DNA of 64,000 bases, from NCBI RefSeq assembly GCF_009733595.1, contig NZ_WOFH01000010.1:62001-126000 (forward strand), read 5' to 3'. Source of the stretch: Actinomadura litoris (GTDB lineage: Bacteria > Actinomycetota > Actinomycetes > Streptosporangiales > Streptosporangiaceae). The translations under genes were made by a program, and so were the position numbers. Below the pieces are notes generated by a model. The model saw only the letters and a list, made by a program, of their open reading frames with translations, was not told the DNA's origin and searched no databases. Shown in pieces: positions 26,857 to 35,143 of this stretch (positions within the stretch are counted from its first letter, which is position 1; every line of letters starts with the position of its first letter).

Positions 26857-27990
26857 ATGGCAGCGAACGACCGGGAGAAGGCTCTCGAGACCGCCCTCGC
26901 CCAGATCGAACGGCAGTTCGGCAAGGGCTCGGTCATGCGGATGGGCGAGGAGGTGCGGGCGCCGGTCGAGGTGATCCCCACCGGCGCGATCGCCCTCGAC
27001 ATCGCGCTCGGCATCGGCGGCCTGCCGCGCGGCCGCGTCGTCGAGGTGTACGGCCCCGAGGGCTCCGGCAAGACCACCGTCACGCTGCACGCGGTGGCCA
27101 GCGTCCAGAAGAAGGGCGGCATCGCCGCGTTCGTCGACGCCGAGCACGCCCTCGACCCCGAGTACGCCGCCAAGATCGGCGTCGACATCGACGCGCTGCT
27201 GGTCTCCCAGCCCGACACCGGCGAGCAGGCCCTGGAGATCACCGACATGCTGATCCGCTCCGGCGCGATCGACATCGTCGTCATCGACTCCGTCGCCGCG
27301 CTCGTCCCCCGCGCCGAGATCGAGGGCGAGATGGGCGACAGCCACGTCGGCCTCCAGGCCCGCCTGATGTCGCAGGCGCTCCGCAAGCTCACCGGCGCGA
27401 TCAACCAGACCAAGACGACCGCCATCTTCACCAACCAGCTCCGCGAGAAGGTCGGCGTCATGTTCGGCTCCCCGGAGACCACCACCGGCGGCCGCGCGCT
27501 GAAGTTCTACGCGTCCGTCCGGCTGGACGTCCGCCGGATCGAGACGCTCAAGGACGGCACCGAGGCCGTCGGCAACCGCGTCCGCGTCAAGGTCGTCAAG
27601 AACAAGATGGCGCCGCCCTTCCGGGTCGCCGACTTCGACCTCCTCTACGGCCACGGCATCAGCCGCGAGGGCGGCCTGATCGACCTCGGCGTCGAGCACG
27701 GCTTCGTCCGCAAGTCCGGCGCCTGGTACACCTACGACGGCGACCAGCTCGGCCAGGGCAAGGAGAACGCCCGCAACTTCCTCAAGGCCAACCCCGACAT
27801 GGCGGACGGCATCGAGAAGAAGATCAAGGAGAAGCTGGGCATCGGCCCGAAGGTCGACAAGGAGGCCGAGCCCGCCGCGGGCTCCGGCGCCGAGGCGGCC
27901 GCCCCGCCCGCCTCCGAGTTCACTCCCGCTGCCAAGCCCCCCCTCACTGGCAAGCGGGCGGCCAAGGCCGCTAAATCGGGTGATTCCTAA
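26857..27990 (+). CDS. recA: Recombinase RecA
   Basis: The 377-residue protein has Walker A EVYGPEGSGKTTVTLHAV, EHALDPEYAAKIGVDIDALL, Walker B IDIVVIDSVAALVPRAEIEG, the loop 1 region EMGDSHVGLQARLMSQALRK and loop 2 QLREKVGVMFGSPETTTGGR. It forms filaments on single-stranded DNA, drives strand exchange and stimulates LexA self-cleavage. No intein is present. The tail (about residues 340-377) is Ala/Pro/Lys-rich, as in other actinobacteria. GAAGGA lies 6 bases before the ATG. Transcription is controlled by the SOS box at 26706. Confidence 0.98.
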   Translation: MAANDREKALETALAQIERQFGKGSVMRMGEEVRAPVEVIPTGAIALDIALGIGGLPRGRVVEVYGPEGSGKTTVTLHAVASVQKKGGIAAFVDAEHALDPEYAAKIGVDIDALLVSQPDTGEQALEITDMLIRSGAIDIVVIDSVAALVPRAEIEGEMGDSHVGLQARLMSQALRKLTGAINQTKTTAIFTNQLREKVGVMFGSPETTTGGRALKFYASVRLDVRRIETLKDGTEAVGNRVRVKVVKNKMAPPFRVADFDLLYGHGISREGGLIDLGVEHGFVRKSGAWYTYDGDQLGQGKENARNFLKANPDMADGIEKKIKEKLGIGPKVDKEAEPAAGSGAEAAAPPASEFTPAAKPPLTGKRAAKAAKSGDS

Positions 27991-28034
27991 CGGTCAATCC
28001 TCCGATAAGGGTGACTCTTGACGAGGAGTGAGCG

Positions 28035-28205
28035 ATGATCTCGTATGCAGGGCGGCGGCGCCTTACCCGGTGCCTGCCAGGCGCACGGACCTTCCCCGAT
28101 GGCGCCGCCGCTCCCGTCGGCCCGGACGCCGAGCCCATCCGGCTCGGCGGCCGGGGCACCCGCCCTCCGTCGCGTCGAGGCGTCCCCGGAGGGGCGGGGA
28201 CGTGA
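28035..28205 (+). CDS. Possible small protein of 56 residues translationally coupled to recX
   Basis: An ATG at 28035 has an excellent ribosome site (GAGGAG at 28023-28028, 6-base spacing), and its frame ends at TGA 28203-28205. That stop overlaps the GTG start of recX by four bases (GTGA). The product begins MISYAGRRRLTRCLPGARTF and is rich in Arg, Gly and Pro. About 80 percent of third positions are G or C, slightly below the neighbours. No family is recognised. It may be a real small protein or a translated leader that loads ribosomes for recX. Confidence 0.5.
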   Translation: MISYAGRRRLTRCLPGARTFPDGAAAPVGPDAEPIRLGGRGTRPPSRRGVPGGAGT

Positions 28206-29905
28206 GCCTCCCCTGGGAGCCCCTCCCCACCAACCCCTGGACCACGGACCCCGAACCCGCCGACACCCCGGAACCTCCCGAAGCCTCCGACGCCGAGCAA
28301 CCCCCGGAACCACCCTCGCCCTGGACGCTCGAACCAGGCCGTCCGGCCAACACAGCCCAAGCGGAGCCACCACAAACCCCCGGGCCGGCCACCCCCGCCT
28401 CCCAACCCGCCACGAAGCCCGAGGCCAACCACCCCGGCCAACCGGGAACGCAACAGCCGACCAGCCCCGTGGAAACCAACCCTGCGGCAGATGCGGCCGA
28501 GGCGACCGGCGTCAACCCCCAAACAGCCGACACTCGGTCGGGTGGCCCCGCACTAGGCGATGCCGATCCGTGGAATACCAAGGCGAGCGGAACCGGCGCG
28601 GCCGACATCGAGACGGACGCCACGGGAACGGCCGACGCCTGGGTTTTCGGCGCCGGGACGGCCGACGGCGAAACAGCCCGCACCAGGACGTCCGACGCCG
28701 AACGGACCAGTGCCTGGAGCGCTGCTGCTGGGTCGGTCAGCGCCGGAGCAGGCGATACCGAAGCGGCCAGCGCGGAAGACGATCTCCCTGGGGCACATAA
28801 CCCCTGGGAGGACGCCGCCGGCACAAGCGACGCCAAAGCTGACGACATCGACGCGACAGGTGATGAACTGCCGAGCCCCGATGGAGATAAAACGGACGGC
28901 GGTGGAACGGGAACCGGTGAAACCACCGGTGTTGGACCGCCGGGCGCCGCGATGGGTGGCCCCGAGCTAGGCGGTGCTGGGGCGGGCGGCGTCGAAGCGG
29001 ACAGTGTCAGGGTGGCCGGTTCTGAAGCGGGCAGCGGCAGAGCCCCGGACGGTACTGAACGGGACGCGGAGTCGCAGGCGGCGAAGTCGCGGGGGGTTGA
29101 GGCGGAGGTCGGGCGAGGGGCGTCCGGTGGGCGGGGTGTGTTCGGTGGGCAGGGGGCGTCTGGCGAGCGAGGGGTCGTCGGTGGTCGCGGGGTGGATGGG
29201 CGGGGACGGGCGGTCGGTGAAGGGCGGGGTGGTAAGCGGCGGGGTGGTAAGCGGCGGGGTGGCGCGTTGGGGAGGAGGGGGGCGTCCTCTCCCTGGGAAG
29301 GCGCGGCGGAGTCGTCGGGGCGGGATGGCGCGGAGGCTTCTGGTGAGGGGGAGGGCCGTAGGGAGCGGGGTGGGAGTGAAGAGGGCGGGAGTGAGCGGGG
29401 TGGGCTTGGGGAGGGGGCCGCACGGGAGGTTTGTCTGCGGATGCTGGCGGGGGCGCCTCGTACTCGGGCGCAGCTCGCGGACGCGTTGCGGCGCAAAGGG
29501 TTTCCCGATGATGTGGCGGAGTCCGTGCTTTCGCGGTTCACCGATGTCGGGTTGATCGACGACGAGGCGTTCGCGCAGGCGTGGGTGCGGTCGCGCCATG
29601 CGGGGCGGGGGCTCGCCAAGCGGGCGCTCGCGGCGGAGCTGCGGCGGCGCGGGGTGGCCGGCGAGACCGTCAACGAGGCCGTCGAGACGCTGGAGCCGGA
29701 GCAGGAGGAGCGCACCGCGCGTGCGCTGGTCGAGCGCAAGCTCCGCAGTACGCGGGGCGTCGACCCGGTGAAGCGCACTCGGCGGCTGGTCGGCATGCTG
29801 GCGCGCAAGGGATATCCGCCGGGGCTCTCCTATCGGGTGGTCAAGGAGGCGTTGGCCGAGGAGGGCGCCGACCTTGAGGACTTCCCGGAGGCGCCCCTGG
29901 AGTGA
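28202..29905 (+). CDS. recX: Regulatory protein RecX with a ~410-residue disordered N-terminal extension
   Basis: The RecX domain is the last ~160 residues: CLRMLAGAPRTRAQLADALR, RRKGFPDDVAESVLSRFTDV, GLIDDEAFAQAWVRSRHAG, RGLAKRALAAELRRRGV and the final repeat MLARKGYPPGLSYRVVKEAL. Normal RecX proteins are 150-250 residues. This one is 567, because a Pro/Ala/Gly/Thr/Asp-rich segment precedes the domain. Pro-Trp motifs recur at residues 5, 13, 41, 124, 202 and 365, and a basic stretch (GRGGKRRGGKRRGGALGRRG) lies near 340-360. The GTG at 28202 has GGAGGGG upstream. RecX inhibits or remodels RecA filaments. Codon use in the extension is more relaxed than in the RecX domain. Confidence 0.85.
   Translation: MSLPWEPLPTNPWTTDPEPADTPEPPEASDAEQPPEPPSPWTLEPGRPANTAQAEPPQTPGPATPASQPATKPEANHPGQPGTQQPTSPVETNPAADAAEATGVNPQTADTRSGGPALGDADPWNTKASGTGAADIETDATGTADAWVFGAGTADGETARTRTSDAERTSAWSAAAGSVSAGAGDTEAASAEDDLPGAHNPWEDAAGTSDAKADDIDATGDELPSPDGDKTDGGGTGTGETTGVGPPGAAMGGPELGGAGAGGVEADSVRVAGSEAGSGRAPDGTERDAESQAAKSRGVEAEVGRGASGGRGVFGGQGASGERGVVGGRGVDGRGRAVGEGRGGKRRGGKRRGGALGRRGASSPWEGAAESSGRDGAEASGEGEGRRERGGSEEGGSERGGLGEGAAREVCLRMLAGAPRTRAQLADALRRKGFPDDVAESVLSRFTDVGLIDDEAFAQAWVRSRHAGRGLAKRALAAELRRRGVAGETVNEAVETLEPEQEERTARALVERKLRSTRGVDPVKRTRRLVGMLARKGYPPGLSYRVVKEALAEEGADLEDFPEAPLE
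29225..29262 (+). repeat. 15-base minisatellite inside recX
   Basis: CGGGGTGGTAAGCGG is repeated exactly at 29225-29239 and 29240-29254, with a partial third copy. The period is a multiple of three, so copy-number change would keep the recX frame and alter the number of GGKRR elements. Confidence 0.85.
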
Positions 29906-30330
29906 TCAGGTGAACAGGGGGCGACACGCCGGGGAATGACGGGCGGGCTGACCGCAGGTGATCTCGTACTTACCTGGGCGGAGCCGACGAGCCAGGTGGG
30001 CGGGGGTGCGCGGGTCAAGTGCGCGGTAAGGAACTCGTCACGCGGGCGTTCGGTTAGTCCGGAATGCCCCGGGTTTGCTTGCTCATTACCTCCATGCCGC
30101 TTACCGTTACGGCAGTGAGGAGTTACTCCGCGTCTCGCGGATTGCTATACGGCCGAGCACGTTCGAGCAGCTGAGAGGCATAAAAGGCAGGTTCGTTGGC
30201 CGGATTCGGCCGCGTCATCGGGCACGCGTACGGCGTGGCCCGGCGATGTCGTGCACCCGGAATAGCGTGAGTAAGTCCTCGCAAGGCAGGGTCCTGACAG
30301 GCGGGCCCGCGGCGAGGAAGGATCTGCCTC
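29906..30330. other. Intergenic region between recX and rny
   Basis: This 425-base gap includes a less GC-rich stretch (about 30040-30200) that probably holds the rny promoter. A 31-codon minus-strand frame ending at 30123 was seen but lacks support. No hairpin terminator, RNA gene or repeat was identified. Confidence 0.4.
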
Positions 30331-31911
30331 ATGGAGAGCGTCCTGCTGGGTGCAGCGCTGCTGGTGACCCTGGCCGCTCTCGTCATCGTCGTCCTGCGGC
30401 GTCCGGGCATGCCGGGACGGGCCGCGGCGGAGATGGCCCGCGCGCAGGGTGAGGCGGACGAGATCCGGTCGAAGGCCAAGCTGGACGCGCAGGAGGCACT
30501 GCGGAGCGCCGAGGGGCAGGCGCGCCAGATCGTCGCCACGGCGCGCGAGGAGCGCGAGGACCTTGAGGAGGAGGCCCGCTCCTTCAGGGAGGACCTGCGG
30601 GTGCTCAGGGAGGACCTGGAGCGCCGGGAGGCGCGTCTCGCCGAGCGGGAGCAGCGGCTGGACGGCGAGGTCCGCAGGCTTGAGGAGTGGTCCGGACGGC
30701 TCGCGGAGACCAAGCGGACCCTCCAGGCCCGCAAAGAGGAACTGGGCAAGGTCGAGGAGGAGCGGCGCCAGATCCTGGAGCAGGCGGCGGGGCTCACCGC
30801 CGAGCAGGCCAGGGCCGAGCTGGTCGGGCTGATCGAGAACCAGGCCAAGCGCGAGGCGATCCCCATCACGCGGGAGATCGAGAACTCGGCGCGGGCGGAG
30901 GGCGACAAGCGCGCCCGCAAGATCGTGACGCTGGCGATCCAGCGGGTCGCGAGCGAGCAGACGGCCGAGTCGGTCGTGTCGGTGCTGCACCTGCCGAGCG
31001 ACGAGATGAAGGGCCGCATCATCGGGCGCGAGGGGCGCAACATCCGCGCGTTCGAGACGACCACGGGCGTGAACCTCATCATCGACGACACCCCCGAGGC
31101 GGTCCTGCTGAGCTGCTTCGACCCGGTGCGCCGGGAGGTCGGAAGGCTCACGCTGGAGAAACTCGTCCTTGACGGGCGGATCCACCCGCAGCGCATCGAG
31201 GAGATCTACGAGCGCAGCAAGAGCGACGTGGAGCAGCTCTGTGTGCGCGCAGGCGAGGACGCGCTGGTGGAGGTCGGCATAGCCGACATGCACCCCGAAC
31301 TCATCGCGCTGCTGGGCCAGCTCCGGTACAGGACGTCCTATGGGCAGAACGTCCTGAAACACCTCATCGAGTCCGCGCACATCGCCGGGGTCATGGCGAG
31401 CGAACTGCGGCTGCCGGTCGAAGTGGCCAAGCGGTGCACGCTGCTGCACGACATCGGCAAGGCGCTCACCCACGAGGTGGAGGGCAGCCACGCGCTGATC
31501 GGCGCCGAGATCGCGCGCCGCTACGGCGAGGACGAGGACGTGGTGCACGCCATCGAGGCGCACCACAACGAGGTCGAGGTCCGGACCGTGGAGGCCGTGC
31601 TCACGCAGGCCGCGGACGCCATCAGCGGCAGCCGTCCGGGCGCGCGCAGGGAGTCCCTGGAGGCCTACGTCAAGCGGCTGGAACGCCTGGAGGAGATCGC
31701 CCGGGAGAAGCACGAGGGCGTGGAGAAGGTCTTCGCCATGCAGGCGGGCCGGGAGATCAGGGTGATGGTCAAGCCCGACTCGGTGGACGACATCCAGGCG
31801 CAGGTCATCGCCCGCGACATCGCCAAGCAGGTCGAGGACGAGCTGACCTACCCGGGGCAGATCCGGGTGACCGTGGTCCGGGAGTCGCGCGCCATCGAGT
31901 TCGCCCGCTGA
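30331..31911 (+). CDS. rny: Ribonuclease Y
   Basis: The 526-residue endoribonuclease has one N-terminal membrane helix (LLGAALLVTLAALVIVVL, residues 5-22), a long charged coiled coil (about 35-190), a KH RNA-binding domain (VLHLPSDEMKGRIIGREGRN) and an HD metal phosphodiesterase domain with LLHDIGKALTHEVEGSHALI. It initiates mRNA decay from the membrane. GAGGAAGG lies just before the ATG. Its placement between recX and miaB is the usual actinobacterial order, although the S9 peptidase and glu operon on the other strand lie between here. Confidence 0.97.
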   Translation: MESVLLGAALLVTLAALVIVVLRRPGMPGRAAAEMARAQGEADEIRSKAKLDAQEALRSAEGQARQIVATAREEREDLEEEARSFREDLRVLREDLERREARLAEREQRLDGEVRRLEEWSGRLAETKRTLQARKEELGKVEEERRQILEQAAGLTAEQARAELVGLIENQAKREAIPITREIENSARAEGDKRARKIVTLAIQRVASEQTAESVVSVLHLPSDEMKGRIIGREGRNIRAFETTTGVNLIIDDTPEAVLLSCFDPVRREVGRLTLEKLVLDGRIHPQRIEEIYERSKSDVEQLCVRAGEDALVEVGIADMHPELIALLGQLRYRTSYGQNVLKHLIESAHIAGVMASELRLPVEVAKRCTLLHDIGKALTHEVEGSHALIGAEIARRYGEDEDVVHAIEAHHNEVEVRTVEAVLTQAADAISGSRPGARRESLEAYVKRLERLEEIAREKHEGVEKVFAMQAGREIRVMVKPDSVDDIQAQVIARDIAKQVEDELTYPGQIRVTVVRESRAIEFAR

Positions 31912-32009
31912 CCGCGTCCGACCGACGCCCCTTCCGCGCAGGACGACCGCGCCGATTCAGCGCGCCCCGCATCTCTCCTGCGTCGCACCTGACCACGCCC
32001 GGACACGTG

Positions 32010-32042
32010 CGCCGGTCGGCGGGGGAAACCGGCCGACCGGCG
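32010..32042. terminator. Bidirectional hairpin between convergent rny and S9 peptidase genes
   Basis: CGCCGGTCGGC at 32010-32020 pairs perfectly with GCCGACCGGCG at 32032-32042 (11 bp, 11-base loop). It lies between the two convergent stops and can serve both. Confidence 0.75.
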
Positions 32043-32052
32043 GGCGGCGGGG

Positions 32053-34044
32053 TCAGCCGACGGTGAGGTCGATCGGGGTGACGCCTCGGGGGTCGAAGCC
32101 GAGGGTCTGCCCGTAGAACGCCAGTTCGGCCTCCAGGCACGCGATGACCGTGTCCGCCTTGCGGAAGCCGTGGGCCTCGCCCTCGAACGTCAGGTAGGCG
32201 TACGGCATCTTCTTGGCGGCCAGGGCCACCGCGAAGCGCTCGGACTGGTCCGGGGGCACCACCGGGTCGTTGAGCCCTTGCAGGAGCAGGACGGGGCAGG
32301 CCGTGCGGTCGGCGTTGTTCAGCGGCGAGCGCTCCTCGTAGGCGCGCTCGAAGCCGGGCAGCGGACCGATCAGGCCGAACAGATACTGCGACTCGAAGTC
32401 GTGGGTGGCGCCGACGAAGCTTTGGAGCTCGCTGACCCCGTAGTAGGACGTGGCGGCCTTGAACACGTCGGTCTGGGTGATCGCCGCGAGCGTCGTCCAG
32501 CCGCCCGCGGAGCCGCCGCGGATCGCCAGCCGGGCGGGGTCGGCGATGCCGCCGTCCACGAGGGCCTGGGCGGCGGCCACGGCGTCCTCCACGTCCACCA
32601 CGCCCCACTGGCGGCGCAGGCGTTCGCGGTAGGCGCGGCCGTATCCGGCGGAGCCGCCGTAGTTGACGTCGATGACGCCGATGCCGCGGCTGGTGAAGTA
32701 CGCCCGCTCCAGGTCGAGCACCTTGGAGACGCGTCCGGTGGGCCCGCCGTGCACGAAGACCACGTACGGGGGTAGTTCGCCCTCCGGGGCCACGGCCTCG
32801 GGGTTGGTCGGCGGGAAGACGTACGCGTGCACGGGACGCCCGAACGGGCCCTCCAGCACTTCGGCGCGCGGGTTGGACAGGTAGGCGACGTCCGGCAGCT
32901 CCGGCAGTTCGCGGCGGAGCCCCTCCACGCGCCCGGTCGTGGTGTCGATCCGCACGACCGACGGCGGGACGTCCGGACCGCCGCCGATCCCGACGATGGT
33001 GGTGCCGTCCGCCGAGAGCTGCGACTGCCAGTGCTCGTAGGGGACCTCCAGGTCGATGAGGTCCAGCGTCTCCGGGTCGTAGATGCCGAGCCGCATGTCG
33101 CCCTCGCCGTGCAGGACGGCGAGCCGGCCGTCGCCCAGCAGCGCGTAGGGCATGCCTCCGAGCTGCCACAGCGGGCTGGTGAACTCCTCCTCCGCCGGGT
33201 ACAGCGCCTGCGGCGACTCCCCGTGCAGGCCGACCTGGTAGATGTTCCACCAGCCGGGCCAGTCGGAGATGACGTACAGGGACTCGTCGTCACGCCACAG
33301 GGGCGCGACGACGGATTCGGTGAGGCCGCCCTTGACCGTGCGGGGCGCGACGGTCTTGCCGTCCTCGATCGCGGCCACGCGCAGCTCCGTGCCGTCCCAG
33401 GGCATCCTCGGGTGGTTCCACTGCACCCACGCGAGATGACCGCCGCCGGGCGAGGGGCGCGGGCTCGCGTAGAAGTGCGCCCCCGTCACCAGCTCGCGGA
33501 TCGCCCCCGCGTTCTCCGACGCGCTGCCGTCCAGCGGAACGGCCACGATCGCACGCCTGATCCCGGCGACGCCCTCCTCGCCCTCCGGCGGCGCGGCGAT
33601 GTGCCCCTCGCAGACGCACCAGATCTCCGTGCCGTCCGGGGAGGGCACGAGGTCGGCGTAGCGCAGGCCCGCCTGGACGGCGGGCTCGGGCGTCAGCGGG
33701 TACGGCTTCGGGTCGCCCTCGTCGAGCCGGTGGAGCCGCTGGTCCTCGTAGTTGGAGAACACCAGCGACCAGCCCTGTTCGGTGCGGACCGGCAGGTATG
33801 ACCGCCCGCCGTACTCGTGCACACGCGTGCGCGCGTCCCAGGGGGCCTGGAGCAGGTCGGTCCGGTGACCGCCCCGGAGGTGGACGACGGTGGTCCGGCC
33901 GCCCTCCTCCGGTCGGGTCTCCTGCCACCACACGTCATCGCCGGCGACGGTGGGAAAGCTGAGGCGCAGCCGCGCGCGGGCGACGTCGGCTGCGGAGATG
34001 GGGGAGGGCCAGGAGCCGTAGGGGAGGGTCGCACGAGCGGTCAT
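32053..34044 (-). CDS. S9-family prolyl oligopeptidase-type serine peptidase
   Basis: The 663-residue protein has an N-terminal beta-propeller (about 20-390) and a C-terminal alpha/beta-hydrolase domain. The catalytic Ser is in LAIRGGSAGGWTTLAAIT, the Asp in LLLQGLNDPVVPPDQSERFA and the His in FEGEAHGFRKAD. There is no signal peptide, so it is cytoplasmic and probably trims oligopeptides of the acylaminoacyl/dipeptidyl-peptidase type. The start MTARATLPYGSWPSPISAAD is standard for the family. The upstream permease frame runs 110 bases into this gene, an unusual overlap. Confidence 0.92.
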   Translation of the reverse strand: MTARATLPYGSWPSPISAADVARARLRLSFPTVAGDDVWWQETRPEEGGRTTVVHLRGGHRTDLLQAPWDARTRVHEYGGRSYLPVRTEQGWSLVFSNYEDQRLHRLDEGDPKPYPLTPEPAVQAGLRYADLVPSPDGTEIWCVCEGHIAAPPEGEEGVAGIRRAIVAVPLDGSASENAGAIRELVTGAHFYASPRPSPGGGHLAWVQWNHPRMPWDGTELRVAAIEDGKTVAPRTVKGGLTESVVAPLWRDDESLYVISDWPGWWNIYQVGLHGESPQALYPAEEEFTSPLWQLGGMPYALLGDGRLAVLHGEGDMRLGIYDPETLDLIDLEVPYEHWQSQLSADGTTIVGIGGGPDVPPSVVRIDTTTGRVEGLRRELPELPDVAYLSNPRAEVLEGPFGRPVHAYVFPPTNPEAVAPEGELPPYVVFVHGGPTGRVSKVLDLERAYFTSRGIGVIDVNYGGSAGYGRAYRERLRRQWGVVDVEDAVAAAQALVDGGIADPARLAIRGGSAGGWTTLAAITQTDVFKAATSYYGVSELQSFVGATHDFESQYLFGLIGPLPGFERAYEERSPLNNADRTACPVLLLQGLNDPVVPPDQSERFAVALAAKKMPYAYLTFEGEAHGFRKADTVIACLEAELAFYGQTLGFDPRGVTPIDLTVG

Positions 34045-35143
34045 ACCAGGAATCGTCCCGCATACGGGGATCGGTTGGGGCCATGACGGGGTGTTTGACT
34101 TCGGAAAGATACACGCCGATCACCAGCCGACCCACCGGTAACACCCGCCCGCGGGGAGGTCGCGGAAGCGGCGGAGCGCCGCGAGGAAGCCGCGGGGGCG
34201 CCCCGACGCCTCCGCCCATCGTCTTGGCCTCGGTCTTGCGGCTGCGGCGGCTGCGCGCCTCCAGCCACGTCGCGAACCGGCTCACCGACATGTTGATCGC
34301 GATGTAGATGACCGCGACGACGATGCCCGCCTGGAGCTTGTTGTTGTCGTAGTTGGCGGGCACCTGCCGGAAGGCCGCGTTGAGGAGTTCGGGGTAGGCG
34401 ATGATGTACCCGAGCGCGGTGTCCTTGAGCAGGACGACGATCTGGCTCACGATCGCCGGCATCATCACCGTGACGGCCTGCGGCAGCAGGACGAGCCGCA
34501 TGACGCCGTTCTTGCGCAGGCCGATGGAGTAGGCGGCCTCCGCCTGGCCCTTCGGGATCGACTGGACCCCGGCGCGCACCACCTCGGCCAGCACCGACCC
34601 GTTGTACATGATGAGGCCGAAGACGACCGCGGCGAACGCGGGCACCGTGATGACCCCCGCGTTGATCTCCACGCCGAAGATCGAGAAGAAGTTGTCGACC
34701 AGCACGCGCTGGAAGGTGCCGAACGCCGAGTCGGCGACGGACGGGCTGACCTTGTTCGGGATGAAGAACGCCAGGAAGATCAGGATCAGCAGCGGGATCG
34801 CCCGGAAGAACTCGACGACGATCCCGGCCGGGATCCGCACCCACCAGTGGTCCGACAGCCGGGCCAGGCCGAACACCACGCCGAACAGCAGCGCCAGCAC
34901 GGTGCCGAGGGCCGCCGCCTTCAGCGTGTTCCACAGGCCCGGCAGGATGAGGTTGTCCCACACCTCCCACTTCAGGAAGGGGCTCCAGAGCTTGCCCGCG
35001 AACTGGCCCTTCTCGTTGAAGCGCCAGACCAGCGCGCCCAGGATCGCGAGGAACACCACCGCCGCGACGACGGTCAGGATGTTGTGCCGCGCGCGCGCCC
35101 GGGGGCCGGGGGCGTCGAAGAGGACGGTCGCTTCCTTGGTCAT
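33935..35143 (-). CDS. gluD: Glutamate-type ABC transporter permease, GluD, with C-terminal extension
   Basis: The 402-residue permease has a polar-amino-acid (HisMQ/GluD) core with WNTLKAAALGTVLALLFGVV, FFRAIPLLILIFLAFFIPN, the EAA-like loop VQSIPKGQAEAAYSIGLRKN and KDTALGYIIAYPELLNAAF. A typical GluD ends soon after SRRSRKTEAKT, about residue 310. Here the frame stays open for roughly 90 more Pro/Arg-rich residues and overlaps the peptidase gene by 110 bases. A lost stop codon or a sequencing frameshift could explain this. It overlaps the stop of gluC by four bases (ATGA). Confidence 0.88.
   Translation of the reverse strand: MTKEATVLFDAPGPRARARHNILTVVAAVVFLAILGALVWRFNEKGQFAGKLWSPFLKWEVWDNLILPGLWNTLKAAALGTVLALLFGVVFGLARLSDHWWVRIPAGIVVEFFRAIPLLILIFLAFFIPNKVSPSVADSAFGTFQRVLVDNFFSIFGVEINAGVITVPAFAAVVFGLIMYNGSVLAEVVRAGVQSIPKGQAEAAYSIGLRKNGVMRLVLLPQAVTVMMPAIVSQIVVLLKDTALGYIIAYPELLNAAFRQVPANYDNNKLQAGIVVAVIYIAINMSVSRFATWLEARSRRSRKTEAKTMGGGVGAPPRLPRGAPPLPRPPRGRVLPVGRLVIGVYLSEVKHPVMAPTDPRMRDDSWYDRSCDPPLRLLALPHLRSRRRPRAAAPQLSHRRRR

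Noticed and set aside
28063..29808. A 581-codon open frame on the minus strand opposite recX
   Set aside because: It is a shadow of the Pro/Gly-rich recX frame. It gives Pro/Ser/Arg low-complexity sequence, has no ribosome site, and RecX motifs are clear on the plus strand.
30123..30218. Minus-strand 31-codon frame before rny
   Set aside because: Too short, no ribosome site, and located in the probable rny promoter region.
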